Under the pieces are notes generated by a model that saw nothing but the letters and a program-made list of their open reading frames with translations, was not told where the DNA came from and did not search any database. From NCBI GenBank assembly GCA_033085395.1, contig MU853192.1, positions 1 to 64,000 of the forward strand: DNA of 64,000 nucleotides. Direction: 5' to 3'. A program made the position numbers and the translations under genes. Positions 21,362-33,200 of this stretch are shown piece after piece; the stretch's first letter is position 1; each line of letters opens with the position of its first letter. The DNA comes from Xanthoparmelia taractica. Lineage: Eukaryota; Ascomycota; Lecanoromycetes; Lecanorales; Parmeliaceae.

Positions 21362-23851
21362 CTTGTCTCAGTTGAATGTTAGATATGAGACAACGGAATG
21401 TGTGATATGTAGAACTCGTAGGAGACAATGTCATAAAATATGTAGTTCATGCGAGGTGGTTGGCGGTCCCAGCCTCCCTAAACACAGCGGTGGCGGGGAC
21501 GCGACAACATGTTGAGAAACAAGGAAGAGACTGATGGAGAGCCGAAGACAGAAAAAAAGCATGAATATTTCCATGCTTTGTATACAATATACCCTGAACC
21601 ACTCGTTGGATTAGCATATAGCACATACGTTGTGCCTTGATTTCTGCATGGCCAGCGAATGCGGCCGTCTCTTTCTCATTGGTTGCTCCCACCGAGCTCT
21701 GCATGAGAGAGGAACCGCTAGCACCAGCTGTTACTCTTAACTGTCAGCATATTTAACTTTTGTTGAAGAGGTGGACATATTATATTGTGTAGCGCTGTCG
21801 CTGTTCGAGAAGGTTGATAATCAGAGAGCCAAATCCTGCTGCACAAAGCCGTTGCCAAGGCATTTCCGCGTGGCGCGCTAGCGATCGCTAGCGTATATCT
21901 CTCAGGTACTTCACTTATTTTAAAGCACTGCTGGCCCACTCCACCACAGGAGCTGCAGCTGGCCGGCAAACAGTCATCCGTGACTGACGCTATGTTCAGT
22001 GCCTACAGCACTCATTTGGTGATACAGCGAACCTGCGAGCCTTCTTACTAAATACCTTACCGTCACCTTCAAAGTATACCACGCTGAGAGACCTACTCCG
22101 TACTCTGTCTCCTACTCTCAAAGTTTTCTCTAGCTCAACTCCCGATCTGGTCACACGCTGTCTTTTCAGCAGAATTTACCTGATGGTCTCCCAACCTTGA
22201 GTGTCCCGGTTGACTCCCTCGTCCAGTACCACCCACCCAGTCAAAAGTTCTCGCTAAACGTCGCCAGTAGAGCGTCGCTACATGTCAATCGCTACCCAGA
22301 TCATTTACATCGGCTCCAGTAAAGAGTAGTATTTATATGGACTCTCTACCTATGGCTTTCAACCGAGGCCGCCTGTAGATCGTGGATCGCAGCTAATTCA
22401 ACCCAATATGAGACTCACGAGGGGAACAGCATGTCCTAGCAAAGGGGAAAATAAGCGGAGTAAGTTTCTCGACATAAGGCGTTCTGAATCTATGGGGACT
22501 TGTACGTTTCAACGCTTCCCTACGTACCTTATGTGGTGCCAAGAATCCGGATCTTGTTAGGAATCCCCCACAAATGCATGGAGGGCCACATTCTGGGCAA
22601 TTGTGGGCTTTTGGAAGGACATGAAGGAGACTTGATAGCGAACGAAAATATCACATAGGGGCTGTCACATCGTAGCCGACTGCCGCAATCCATGCAATTA
22701 CCATGATACGATGGATTCTGCTTAAAGCTATTGATGGTATTGAATAGTAGCTTCTACATCAACGTGAGCCCGTCGCTGAGTCCCGTGTAATCGGAGACCC
22801 TGCGTGCCTTTCTCATAGCGAAGACCTAACACTTGTCTATGTAAATTTGAGCAAAGTAATAAAAGGCATATGCAGCAGAATGAAATCCTGAGACTGATGA
22901 CCGTAAAGCAGGACTCCCCCATATACAGCTCTTGAAAGCCCTTTGGGGTTCCTAAAAAAAACTGTCTCTTGTGAGCGAACGGGAGTCGTATGTCGATATT
23001 CCCGTCTGTAAAACTCTTCACGTCATTTGGAATGAAGGTGGTGGAAATTTGTCATGCAGACATGATTTTCGAGTGCATGGAGGAGCTGGCGGGTGGAATT
23101 GCACTATCAAATAGAACAGAGTAGCGCATGAAGACTAGCTTTCGGGCACTTCCTTCTGCTTTCGGAACTTATGCCTTGACAGTCGCAAAGCAAATTCATG
23201 CATGCGATGAAGCACAAAGGTATACAGACTCAGTGGTCTCTGAAATATTCGGCCCGACCTTGCATATAGTCTGCCGAAGTAATGGCTATCTATTCCATGT
23301 GGAGTGCATTGATTAGCGGAGTTCCATGCATCAACGGTAGTAGATGAATGATGATGTTTGTTCTCAGACAGCAGTTGGTACAATAATTTTCTCGACATGA
23401 TATTTCCGATCAGGTCTGTGATATGTGATAAGGTGCTTCATCATGGAAAGACTAGGGACTGGAATTAGCAGTAGGAGAGCTTACTGCAGACTATCCAAGG
23501 CCTAAAGACATGATATCATAGACCAAGCGCCGTCGCTGGCGTCCGTCTGACAAGTTAAACCAAATCCGTCGTCCGTCTACCTGATAGCTCAGTGACTAAA
23601 TGAAGCTTTGCGGTTGTCCGATAATTAGGAAACATATCTGATAGAGTCAGCACGTGCAGACACCTAGAGACAAGCAGCGCTGGCTGACAGAAACCGGATG
23701 GGAACAGTTGAGATCTTCCCGTGGACCTCTACGACAGCAGAGGCTTCTATGCTACCGAACTCTGTTCCGCTCTCGGCTCTTTCCTCAAATCCATGAGCCC
23801 CAAATCGCATTTTATCCACATGGGGTTTGACTGCCTATTGACCCACTTGTA
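21362..23851. other. gene-poor region
   Basis: About 2.5 kb in which no gene can be supported: only short frames, no recognised motif and no clear exon chain. A perfect 18-base palindrome sits at 21876-21893. The left 140 bases are the promoter side of the surface-protein gene. I see no terminal repeats or target-site duplications marking a transposon. Confidence 0.5.
21876..21893. repeat. perfect 18-bp palindrome
   Basis: CGCTAGCGATCGCTAGCG reads the same on both strands, with nested CGCTAGCG half-sites around GATC. It lies in a gene-poor region. It could be a dimeric protein-binding site or chance. Confidence 0.7.
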
Positions 23852-24818
23852 TCACACTTTCCTCTTCTTGAAGAATGAGTCGATAGATTTTTGGCCTTCG
23901 TCAAACTTCGAGCTACCAACACCCCTGGTGCGTTTGAGACCCTTCAAGTGCTCTTTTCCATTAACGGTCCTAATGATCACTCTGTGTTGGTGTAGGGGTG
24001 GAGATGCGTTGCTGTCGACGTTGAATGAATCAGGAGTGGGAGGCGCAGTGCCAGAGGTTGCCAAATCGCTTGTAGCGACTGGGTCTTTTTTCAGAATTTC
24101 CAGCTCCAGGTACCCGGTGTTCGACCAGCCGCCAAGATATTCAAGAGGTGTAATTCCACCAGAGCCCACAGAGAGCCCCGGAGATAGAGTGATGCTATTT
24201 TTTGCAATGAGCTTGAGGAAACATCTCCACAGCTGGGACAGAATGATCCCGTGAGATACGACCACAATGTCGTGGTTGCGTCCCATTGGCTCGCCGCATA
24301 TGGCGGGCACTAGATGATGCTGCAGGAAGCTCGACGCCCTCAGAGCCATCGACTCCTTCGACTCGACATCCTTGAAGTCGGGATCATGCTGATGATGAGA
24401 TCGGTGGTTCTCCTTTCCTGATTGGCTGGAGTGTCTAGACCGAGCGTAGAATGGCTTCCCTTCGTAGAAGCCGAAGTCTTGCTCGCGTAGACCAGCAAGC
24501 GCATTGACCTGTAAATTTGCCTCGTGTGCCGCGTCGTTGCAGTCGGGCCGGGGCTGTGCCAGGCGTATGGCAGTTGCAGTCTTCCAGGCACGCTGCAGAT
24601 CGGAGGAATATATTCTCCTGAAACGTAGCCCCTTCTCCGCCAAATATTTCCCCAAGCGTTCAGCTTGTAGATTGCCATGAACGGTCAGGGCGGAGTCGGT
24701 GACTCCAGCACTAGATGGGCGTTAGCACAAGGAGATCTCGTCATCGAGACAACGAATCTCACTATACTTGTGCTACGTTATCGACGGTCTCACCATGGCG
24801 GATGAAGAGGAGTTTCAT
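23852..24818 (-). CDS. histidine phosphatase (phosphoglycerate-mutase-like) with C-terminal PIP box and basic tail
   Basis: Histidine phosphatase superfamily (branch 1). Exons 24818-24763 and 24710-23852, joined length 915 bases, 304 residues; the 52-base intron (GTGAGA…CATCTAG) splits the Tyr codon of VAQVYAGVTDSAL. The catalytic RHGET motif holds His8, and the second His is in VVVSHG (His172); IYSSDLQRAWKTA carries the conserved Arg. About 60 residues beyond the domain the protein ends with QKSIDSFF (292-299), an exact match to the PCNA-interacting consensus Qxx[ILM]xx[FY][FY], followed directly by KKRKV, a basic cluster fitting a nuclear signal. It is therefore unlikely to be glycolytic. 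A nuclear, replication-linked phosphatase is inference; the substrate is unknown. It is divergent from the Ppo gene. Confidence 0.9.
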
Positions 24819-26053
24819 TGCAGGATGAAGACTATCATTGATCGTGGGGAATGGAAGGTCATAATGGGTAAAGTTCCTTATGTGTGGGGGAATTTGGGGG
24901 GTTGGTGGGTTGGACAAAAAAGGCGCGGCCGAAATTCCCGAATACGGTGGCCGAATGAGGAAAGCAATGCCGTTTTGCCTTTTTTTTTTTTTTTTTCTTT
25001 TTTTTTTTTGTGCCCTTCAAGACTGCCCCTCGTGCAGATAAGATTCTTCAGCTTTCCCCTCCAGCAGCTACTTCTAGTTTCCCTCATCCCCCGTTACGGC
25101 CGTACCTCGCAGATTGGATTCTGCTGCGCATCGCATCGTGATCCTTGCACACTGAATCCAGACCATAACACAACTCTGCCTCTTTCTCAATCGCAGATTG
25201 CAACCAATGAGAATGAAGGATCGGTACGGCCTAGCTTCTGAGGCTGAGTCCTTTGGCTGCATTGGTCGGTCATGCCGCACCATTATTGGAACGAAAGTAC
25301 ACTGTTCATTCGAGCATTAACCACACGCTGCGCTGCGGCATGACAGATTCCAATTCCTCTGCTCTTCATGGTCGTGAGCCTATGAGAGCCTCCGAATTGC
25401 CTTCATTCTCAGGGGCATCCGGCGTAGCGAGAAGAGAAAAAGACAATTGCTTACCTTACTTCAGCTGACCCCCGATACATGCAAAGCCTCTGTGCAGAAT
25501 GCTTATATTCCATCATTGTTATTTATGGACACGGAGCATGATATAAGTACCTATGTATGCACTCGCTGAATGATCATTTAGCAGCCAAGTATTTAAAAGC
25601 CTCTGCGGAAGTCGGTCTGTCCGAATTCCATCCTGATCCTCCCTCACCACTACCTCCTCTAATTGCTTTATATAACACCTCCTTGATATTTACACTACTC
25701 ACCACCACCACCACCACCACCACCACATCACCCTTGGGATTCTAGGAGTAATAGAGACTGGCGCGATATAACCCTCTGTTCCTTCAATTCAAAGCTAGGG
25801 GCAAAACCCGAACCTCCCATCACTCACGAGAGAGCCTTTACATTTTCTTGTGTCACACCCACAACTCCCCCTCTCTACCTATCCTCCCAACTTCTCAATC
25901 TCTCTCCTTTACCTTTGTTCCATAGTCGGCACTGCACTCTCACGTACATATTCCCACCCCGTCAGCACTACCGACCCGTATCACACTGTCTTCCAGGACT
26001 GTTCCAACTCGCTCGTTGAAAAGAACCGTGACTATCTTCCAACGACTTCCGAA
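24819..26053. promoter_or_regulatory. divergent promoter region between phosphatase and Ppo genes
   Basis: About 1.2 kb shared upstream space. A nearly pure T tract spans 24980-25008 (plus strand). A TATA-like TTTATATAA lies at 25667-25675, about 380 bases before the Ppo ATG, and a (CAC)n/(ACC)n tract at about 25700-25728. Pyrimidine-rich sequence precedes the Ppo start, as is common in highly expressed fungal genes. No other gene is seen. Confidence 0.45.
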
Positions 26054-29000
26054 ATGGCAGCAAATGAATCACAGTTGCCCGCCACGCCTCCGGAGCAGCA
26101 TGTCACCTTCCGCGAGAAGGTAGAGGAACTATTCCAATCTGTGGCCGGCGTGTACAAAGCTTCTGCGGCACCTCTGCCCACCAAGACGGGCGATGGATCT
26201 TACATTGCAGACACGAAAGCCAGTGGCGTCCTAGATGACCTGGTACATCTGCGGCCCGACGATATGAAGACCATGATAGATTTAGGCAAGGCCGCATTGA
26301 CTGGTGACCCTATAAACGACAAGACTTACCTGACTGAACGGCTCATAAAGTTGGCAAGCGAACTCCCCGCAAACAGCAAAGCGGGCACTACATTCAGCAA
26401 CAAGTTCGTCCAGCAATTGTACGACAGCCTTCAGCACCCTCCAACCGCACAGCTTGGCGATGAGCACAGGTACCGAACCGCCGATGGCTCGTTCAATAAC
26501 ATCATGGCCCCTCAATTAGGGGCGGCAAATACACATTACGCCCGGAGTGTGCGTCCACAAACCAAGCAAGCCGCAGACCTTCCCGATCCTGAAGATTTAT
26601 TCGACAATCTTATGGCTCGAGACCACTTCAAGCCTCATCCGGCTAAACTCTCCAGCATGCTTTTCTATCTCGCATCTATTATCATACACGATCTATTCCG
26701 TACAGACCGTTGGGACACTACCAAGACGAAGACATCTTCCTATCTGGACTTGGCGCCCCTGTACGGTTGCGATCAGATGGAGCAGGATGCAATGCGCACC
26801 TTCAGCAACGGCAAAATCAAACCTGACTGCTTCAGCAACAAGCGTATTCTGGGATTCCCGCCTGGCGTTGGCGCTATGCTAATCATGTTCAACCGCTTCC
26901 ACAATTATGTTGTGGACCAGCTTGCGTCAATCAACGAAGCCGGTAGATTTACCAAGCCCAAAGATGATGCAAACAAGACAGCTTACGCTAAATACGATAA
27001 CGATCTGTTCCAGACTGGTCGTCTCATCACTTGTGGTCTCTACGTCAACTGCATACTCAAAGACTATGTAAGAACGATCCTGAACCTCAACAGGACTGAC
27101 AGTGACTGGGACCTTGATCCTCGAACAGCCTTACTTACTGGGCCCAACGGCAATGGTGCCTCAGGCAATCAGGTTTCTGCAGAGTTCAATCTAGTCTACC
27201 GATGGCATGCATGCGTGTCAGAGAAGGATGACGAGTGGACCCGAGAAGAGTATGCGAGACTATTTCCTGGCAAAGACCCAAGCCAAGTCAGCATGAAACA
27301 GTTTCTCACAGGTCTTGGCATGTGGGAAGCTGGCCTTTCGCTCGATCCCATTGACCGCCCATTCGCCAACCTCCAGCGTTCTGCAGATGGGACTCTGGAT
27401 GATGATGCACTGGTAAAAATCCTCGCCGACGGGACCGAACAGGTGGCAGGTGCTTTCGGCGCGACAAACGTTCCTACCATCCTCAAAGCCGTCGAGGTCC
27501 TCGGTATCAAACAAGCACGATCTTGGAACTTGGCTACTCTTAATGAATTTCGAGCCTTTTTCAACTTGGAAAAGCACGAAACGTTCGAAAGTATCAACAG
27601 CGATCCAAAAATTGCGGAAGCACTCAAGCACTTTTACGACCATCCTGACCTCGTTGAATTATATCCCGGTCTGGTAGTTGAAGAGGCTAAACATTTCACG
27701 GAATCTGAAGCTGGCAGTGGCCTTTGCACCAACTACACTATTTCTAGAGCGGTGCTCTCTGATGCTGTGGCACTTATACGTGGAGACAGATTTTACACAG
27801 TCGACTATACCCCCAACAACCTGACCAACTGGGGCTTCCAGGAGGTCTCGTCGAATCTGACAGTGGATCATGGCCATGTGCTCTACAAACTTTTCTTGAG
27901 AGCGTTCCCCAATCACTTTCAGCCAAACTCCGTTTACGCACATTATCCCTTTGTCGTTCCCGAAGAAAACCGTGTCATTTTGTCTAAGCTTGGACAAGAG
28001 GACAAGTACGACTTCCACAGACCAGCTCTCATACAACGGCCCACGCCAATCACATCTTACGCGGCTTGTAAATCCACGCTTGACAATCAGCAAGACTTCA
28101 AGGTTACCTGGGGCAAGGCAATCGAGTTTCTCATGCACAACAGTGGGAAAGGATTTGGCGCTGACTTCATGCTTTCCGGCGACGCACCTGTCAATGCCCA
28201 GTCACGCCATATGATGGGTGCTGCCCTTTACCGGGACAAATGGGAGCACGAGGTTGAAACATTTTACAAAGACATTACCCTACAGCTCCTCCGTGAGAAG
28301 TCTTACAAAGTTTCCGGTAAAAATCAGGTCGATATCGTTCGAGATGTCGGCAACTTAGCTCAGGTACATTTCGCTGCAGAGGTGAGTCGATACCATAATC
28401 AGGTAATTGGTGCTCGACTGAAAAACTAAAACTAGGTCTTCTGCATTCCACTGAAGACGAAAGAGAACCCGTCAGGGGTGTATACTGAAAGCCAGCTCTA
28501 TAGATTAATGGCTCTAGTGTTCATCTGCATCTTCTTTGATGCAGATCCGGCCAATAGCTTTCCTCTTCGACAAACCGCACGCAAACTTACTCAACAGCTG
28601 GGTGAGATTATGGAAACTCTGGTCGTACCCGAAGCCAAAGGATCAATTGTCATCAACACTGTCCTTGGCTTGCTTCACAAACACAGCGCACTAAGTGAAT
28701 ACGGGCTACACATGATTCATCAATTGCTCAAGAGCGGCCTCTCAACGAAGGACGTTATCTGGTCTCAGATATTACCGACTGCAGGTGGAATGGTAGCCAA
28801 CCAAGCCCAGCTGTTCGCTCAATGCCTTGACTTCTACCTTGAAGATGAAAATGCTGTACATCTTAAAGAGATCAGTAGGTTAGCCAAGCTGGACAACGAC
28901 GAAGCCGACGATTTGATTCTTCGGTATTTTATGGAAGGCACCAGAATAAGGGGCACAGTTGGCGTGTATCGCAATGTGGCCACAACGACGACCATCCAGG

Positions 29001-29380
29001 ACGGTGACAGGGAGGTCAACGTGCACCCTGGCGAAGAAGTCTTCATAGACTGTGTCACAGCATCTCAAGACCCGATAGCTTTCCCAGAGCCAGAGACTGT
29101 CAAACTTGACAGACCCATGGACTCATATATCCACTACGGCCGGGGACCACACCAGTGCTTGGGATATTCAATAAGCAAATTAGCCATGAGAACGATGCTG
29201 AAGACCGTCGGCAAGCTCGAAAACCTGAGAAGAGCACGAGGGCCACAGGGACAGATCAAAAAGATTGCTGGTCCGGGAGGCATCACGCTATATATGACTC
29301 CGGATCACTCGGAATATTTTCCCTTCCCAACCACGATGAAGGTGCAATGGGATGGAGACTTGCCGCCGGTGGAAGCGTGA
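26054..29380 (+). CDS. ppo: psi-factor-producing oxygenase / linoleate diol synthase (heme dioxygenase-P450 fusion)
   Basis: Converts oleic and linoleic acid to hydroperoxides in an N-terminal cyclooxygenase-like heme domain, then rearranges them to diols in a C-terminal P450-like domain; the products (psi factors) tune sporulation. Two exons, 26054-28381 and 28436-29380 (54-base GT-AG intron), 1090 residues, close to Aspergillus PpoA. The ATG at 26054 (MAANESQLP) is the first in a frame that is open further upstream. The dioxygenase domain shows the distal heme His212 (SIIIHDLF), and catalytic Tyr382 and proximal His385 in YRWH. The P450 domain keeps the ANQAQ motif (897-901), tied to hydroperoxide isomerase activity in diol synthases, and the heme Cys1017 in GPHQCLG. 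Both active sites thus look functional, which favours PpoA/LDS over PpoC-type proteins. Regiospecificity cannot be read from sequence. Confidence 0.95.
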
Positions 29381-30217
29381 GTGGACTGCTATGTGTTGGG
29401 AGGCGGTTGTCTGAAGATCGGTTCATGTAAAGATATGTTCTGCATAGGGAGAACTCTCTGACATCTTATTGTAACATAGAGCGTTGGCAGATTAGCGTGA
29501 CTGGCGGGGATTTCTGTTTTGCTTTGTTGGCAACAGTTGAGCTTGCCATCTCAGAGTCGTACTCTACTATGACAGCTCTTGATAATCCTACATATCCAGA
29601 CTTATTATCATTTGTATATCTTGTAGCCAATTCGGAGCCGCGGAGTGAACTTATATCCATTTAGGGCTAGCGTTCTATACCGGAGTATCGAAACTTTGTT
29701 CCGAGTCTTCACTTTGCGGTTCAACCTAAGCAGACTCCTCCAAGCTCCGTACCTTTCACGCGCATCTCACCTCCCTTATCACACTCATCACTCAGCTCTC
29801 ACTCAAAAGGTAGCATCTTCCAACCTCATCTACTTTCCTACGCCCAAGGCTAGCGACCTGCACCGCTAAGCTTTCTTCCACCTATCACGACTTTCCGCCT
29901 TTCCAGACTACCTGCCTGACCTTCCACACCTTCATTCTTCTTTCGAATTTTGACGTGGAGTCTGGTGTTCCAAAGCCTTGTTGCATCGGCCTCAAGAACG
30001 CCTACAAAATATCAGGGTAACACTATCTGCACTCCGACTGCTGACAAGACAGGAACGAACCCCCTCAACACCTACCGGAATAAGCATCCGAGCCTCTTCA
30101 TCGTGACACATTTTACCATCAGGGTTGTACTTAAAGGCTCTCGCGATCACACAATAGGGAGCTTTTATTTGCATCCGGACATACACATGAGTGGTCTACA
30201 TTCGCTTAGCTGTCACG
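29381..30217. other. spacer, 3' of ppo and promoter of TOM1
   Basis: About 840 bases without a supported gene. The second half (29730-29950) is C/T-rich (ACCTCCCTTATC, CTTCCACC), as expected for the promoter and 5' leader of the TOM1 gene. Confidence 0.5.
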
Positions 30218-33200
30218 ATGGGGCGAATTAAGAAGGAAGCGGGCCCAAAGCATGACGAGACTCTGGTATGTCCCTATCTGTACAATATCAGAGGAACTCT
30301 TAGCCACGATAGACTAATTTGAACGTCACCATAGCCTCCCGCCATAGCAGACTTCGTCCGTACAGCGACAAGCCTCCCAATACCTCAGCTGCCACGACAC
30401 TTCAGAAGCTTTCCTATTCGATGGGCCTTTCCAAAAGGGGATGTCTATCATTGGATCCCTCTCTTCAACCGATTCGATAGCATCCTTGAGCAGTTTGTTA
30501 GAGAGTATGGCCTCAATGTCGGACCTCAGCTACGTCCTTTTGGGCGCATCTTGTTACTGCAAGGCGCTGCGGAGGACAATGAAGCTGCGAGAATCACAAC
30601 AACCAGCGAATCAGAACTCAACGAGTTGGGCTTCGGACCAGATGGGGATCGACAGCTTGTGGAGGACATATTGAACTTTTCACGCAAATTGCTGGAAAAT
30701 TGTGGCAATCGGAGTTTATATGCGAGCAGCGAACGCCTAGGAGACCTCCTCAACACAACCAGTCTATCCCTACTCTCCGCTACTCTCCAACTTGCAGCCC
30801 GTCTTGCCCATCGCTATTACGCATCCCGTCAAAAAGGAGCCCAGACTAGTCAACACCTGAACAATAGCTTGCTACAACTGCACTACAACATCGATCTAGA
30901 GAAGATGCAAAAGCTCGCAAACCCTTTTACGAAATCTCAGTCGTCGATCTCCGCGCCTGCTAATTCAGTAACGCCGACAGTGAAAGGCAAAGAGAAGGCA
31001 CATACTTCCAGGGCAACATTACCTGCTTCCGTCAACGCCAATGACTTGTCGGCCTTGACTCAAGACGCGAAGAGCTCGGTAAACGGGTCAGCGAAGTATG
31101 CCTCCACTGCAGAGAAAACGGCTCACCACTCGTCATGCTGGGAAGATTGGGGCTCAGTCCTCTTGACCTATTACCAGTCAGCTGCAGTACCGAAAGATGA
31201 TCACAAGCCGCCTCCGACCCCTACCCCTACACGACGACCATCAGGCTTGTCCCGGCCTAGCCGATTGTCGAGCTCTGACGACTGTCCTGAAGCATCGCCG
31301 GCTACTTCCAATGCAAAGTCTGATGAGCCAACCGTTGGAGGGATGAGACAAATAGAAATTCCTTACTCCCAGATAGCATCATCGCAGATGGAAGATGTCT
31401 TGAAAGATGGATTGCAGACCCTCCCTAAGGAGTCCCACTACGAGCTTTTGACGCGAGTCAGAAATGCCAAGGCTATCGCCACCTCTGTTTCTATGAGGCA
31501 GGAACTTGTCAAGATACGTTTGCTGGCAATCACCAATCTCGCCTACATATATCCAGATGTCATGTTTCAGCAGAAGATACTCCAGCAAGACTCTGATCAG
31601 CCACGGAGATACCAAATTGCATATCAGCTTGCAGACTTGGTTCACCCACCAGGCAACGGAACATCGGGAGTTCCGCTCAAACTGCAGACCGTAGCGCTGG
31701 GGACACTGGAAGCGCTTGCCAAGCAGAAAACAAAAGCATCTGACGTCTGTGCCGCTTTGAATGTCAACGTTAATCATGGCGTGCTATTCTACCTCCTTCG
31801 CAAAGCTGTGGCCGAGATGGCGAGTGAAGATTTGGAGTCTGATGAGGGCGAGGAACGACGTGAAGCAGTCTTCTCGTTACTCGAGTCCTTGCCGCCATCT
31901 GCACCTAGGACTGGAGAGAATCTTATCGCCGCGGGTCTCCTTGAAATCCTCATAGAGATCCTCAGTCTTCGAACCAACAAAGCAGAGCGTAGCCAACCCA
32001 AGATCCTGAATTTCCTCAATGCAATCGTCTATACAGTGAAAGATGCTCTGCAGGCCATCGCTAACTCAAAGGGATTGGATACGATTTCCGATCTGATTGC
32101 CTACGAGGTCCATTCTTCCTTAGAACGTGCCAAGAATGGGGAAGGTCTAGATCCAGGGTATCGCAGCCATGTGGTTGATTATCAGACTCCATTCTTCCAG
32201 CAACAGACCTTGCGGATGTTGTTCAAACTCATCAATCACCTGATGGCAAATAGCCCAGCGAACTTCGATAGATTGCTCAGAAACCTTATAGATTCTCCTC
32301 AGCTCCTAGCTGGCCTTAAGATTGTGATCGTCAACCCCAAGGTCTTTGGCTCCAGCATCTGGAGCGGGGCTATCAACATCATGAGCAGCTTCATACATAA
32401 CGAGCCTACGAGTTATGCCGTCATCTCCGAGGCAGGACTCAGCAGCGGACTGCTCGACACCATCACTCTGAATTCAAAGCCTCAAAGCCCGATGACCATT
32501 TACGAGCTCTTCATTAGCAAAGACGAAGTCATCCGGCAGGGAGTCGCGCATGCAAATGCCGGTGGCATTGCGAAATTCATGAACGATGATCACTGCAAGA
32601 AATTGCGGCACGCTGTCTATCCCTCAACTCATGAGATTCTTCCCGCCTCTGACTCGATCACAGCTGTACCTCAGGCTTTTGGAGCTATCTGCCTTCATAA
32701 CACTGGTTTGGAATTGTTTCAGAAGTCTGGAGCTATCGATAGCTTCTTTAGGATTTTCGAAAGCGACGATCACATCAAAGTGATGTTATCTCCCACCGAA
32801 TCAGAGCTTTTAAGAATGCTTGGTAACTCTTTCGATGAACTAGTACGACATCATCCTCCTCTGAAAATGGCTGTCGTCATCAATATCATGACGATGATAG
32901 AGCGTGTTGGAGAAATGTGCAAATTACGAGCGAAGACGAAGGGCTGTGGGGCCAAGTTGTGGCTTCAAGCCGAAAATGGAAAGCTCGTGGCCGCTGGCGA
33001 ACACCAAATTACCAAACGGAGCACTGTAAAGGAGCCAAAGGAGGAAAAGGATGACGATGTGGTGATGGGTGAAGCATCCCCTGTCCGTAGAGAACATCCG
33101 GATATGGCGAACCTCGACCCTGAAGCAATTGACGAGATGGACGAGAAGAACGGCCCCAGCACTGCTCAGCGCATCGAGGTTGTCATGAGGTTCCTCGAAG

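Noticed and set aside
23721..24254. Plus-strand 177-codon frame
   Set aside because: It is antisense to the histidine phosphatase, whose motifs are unambiguous.
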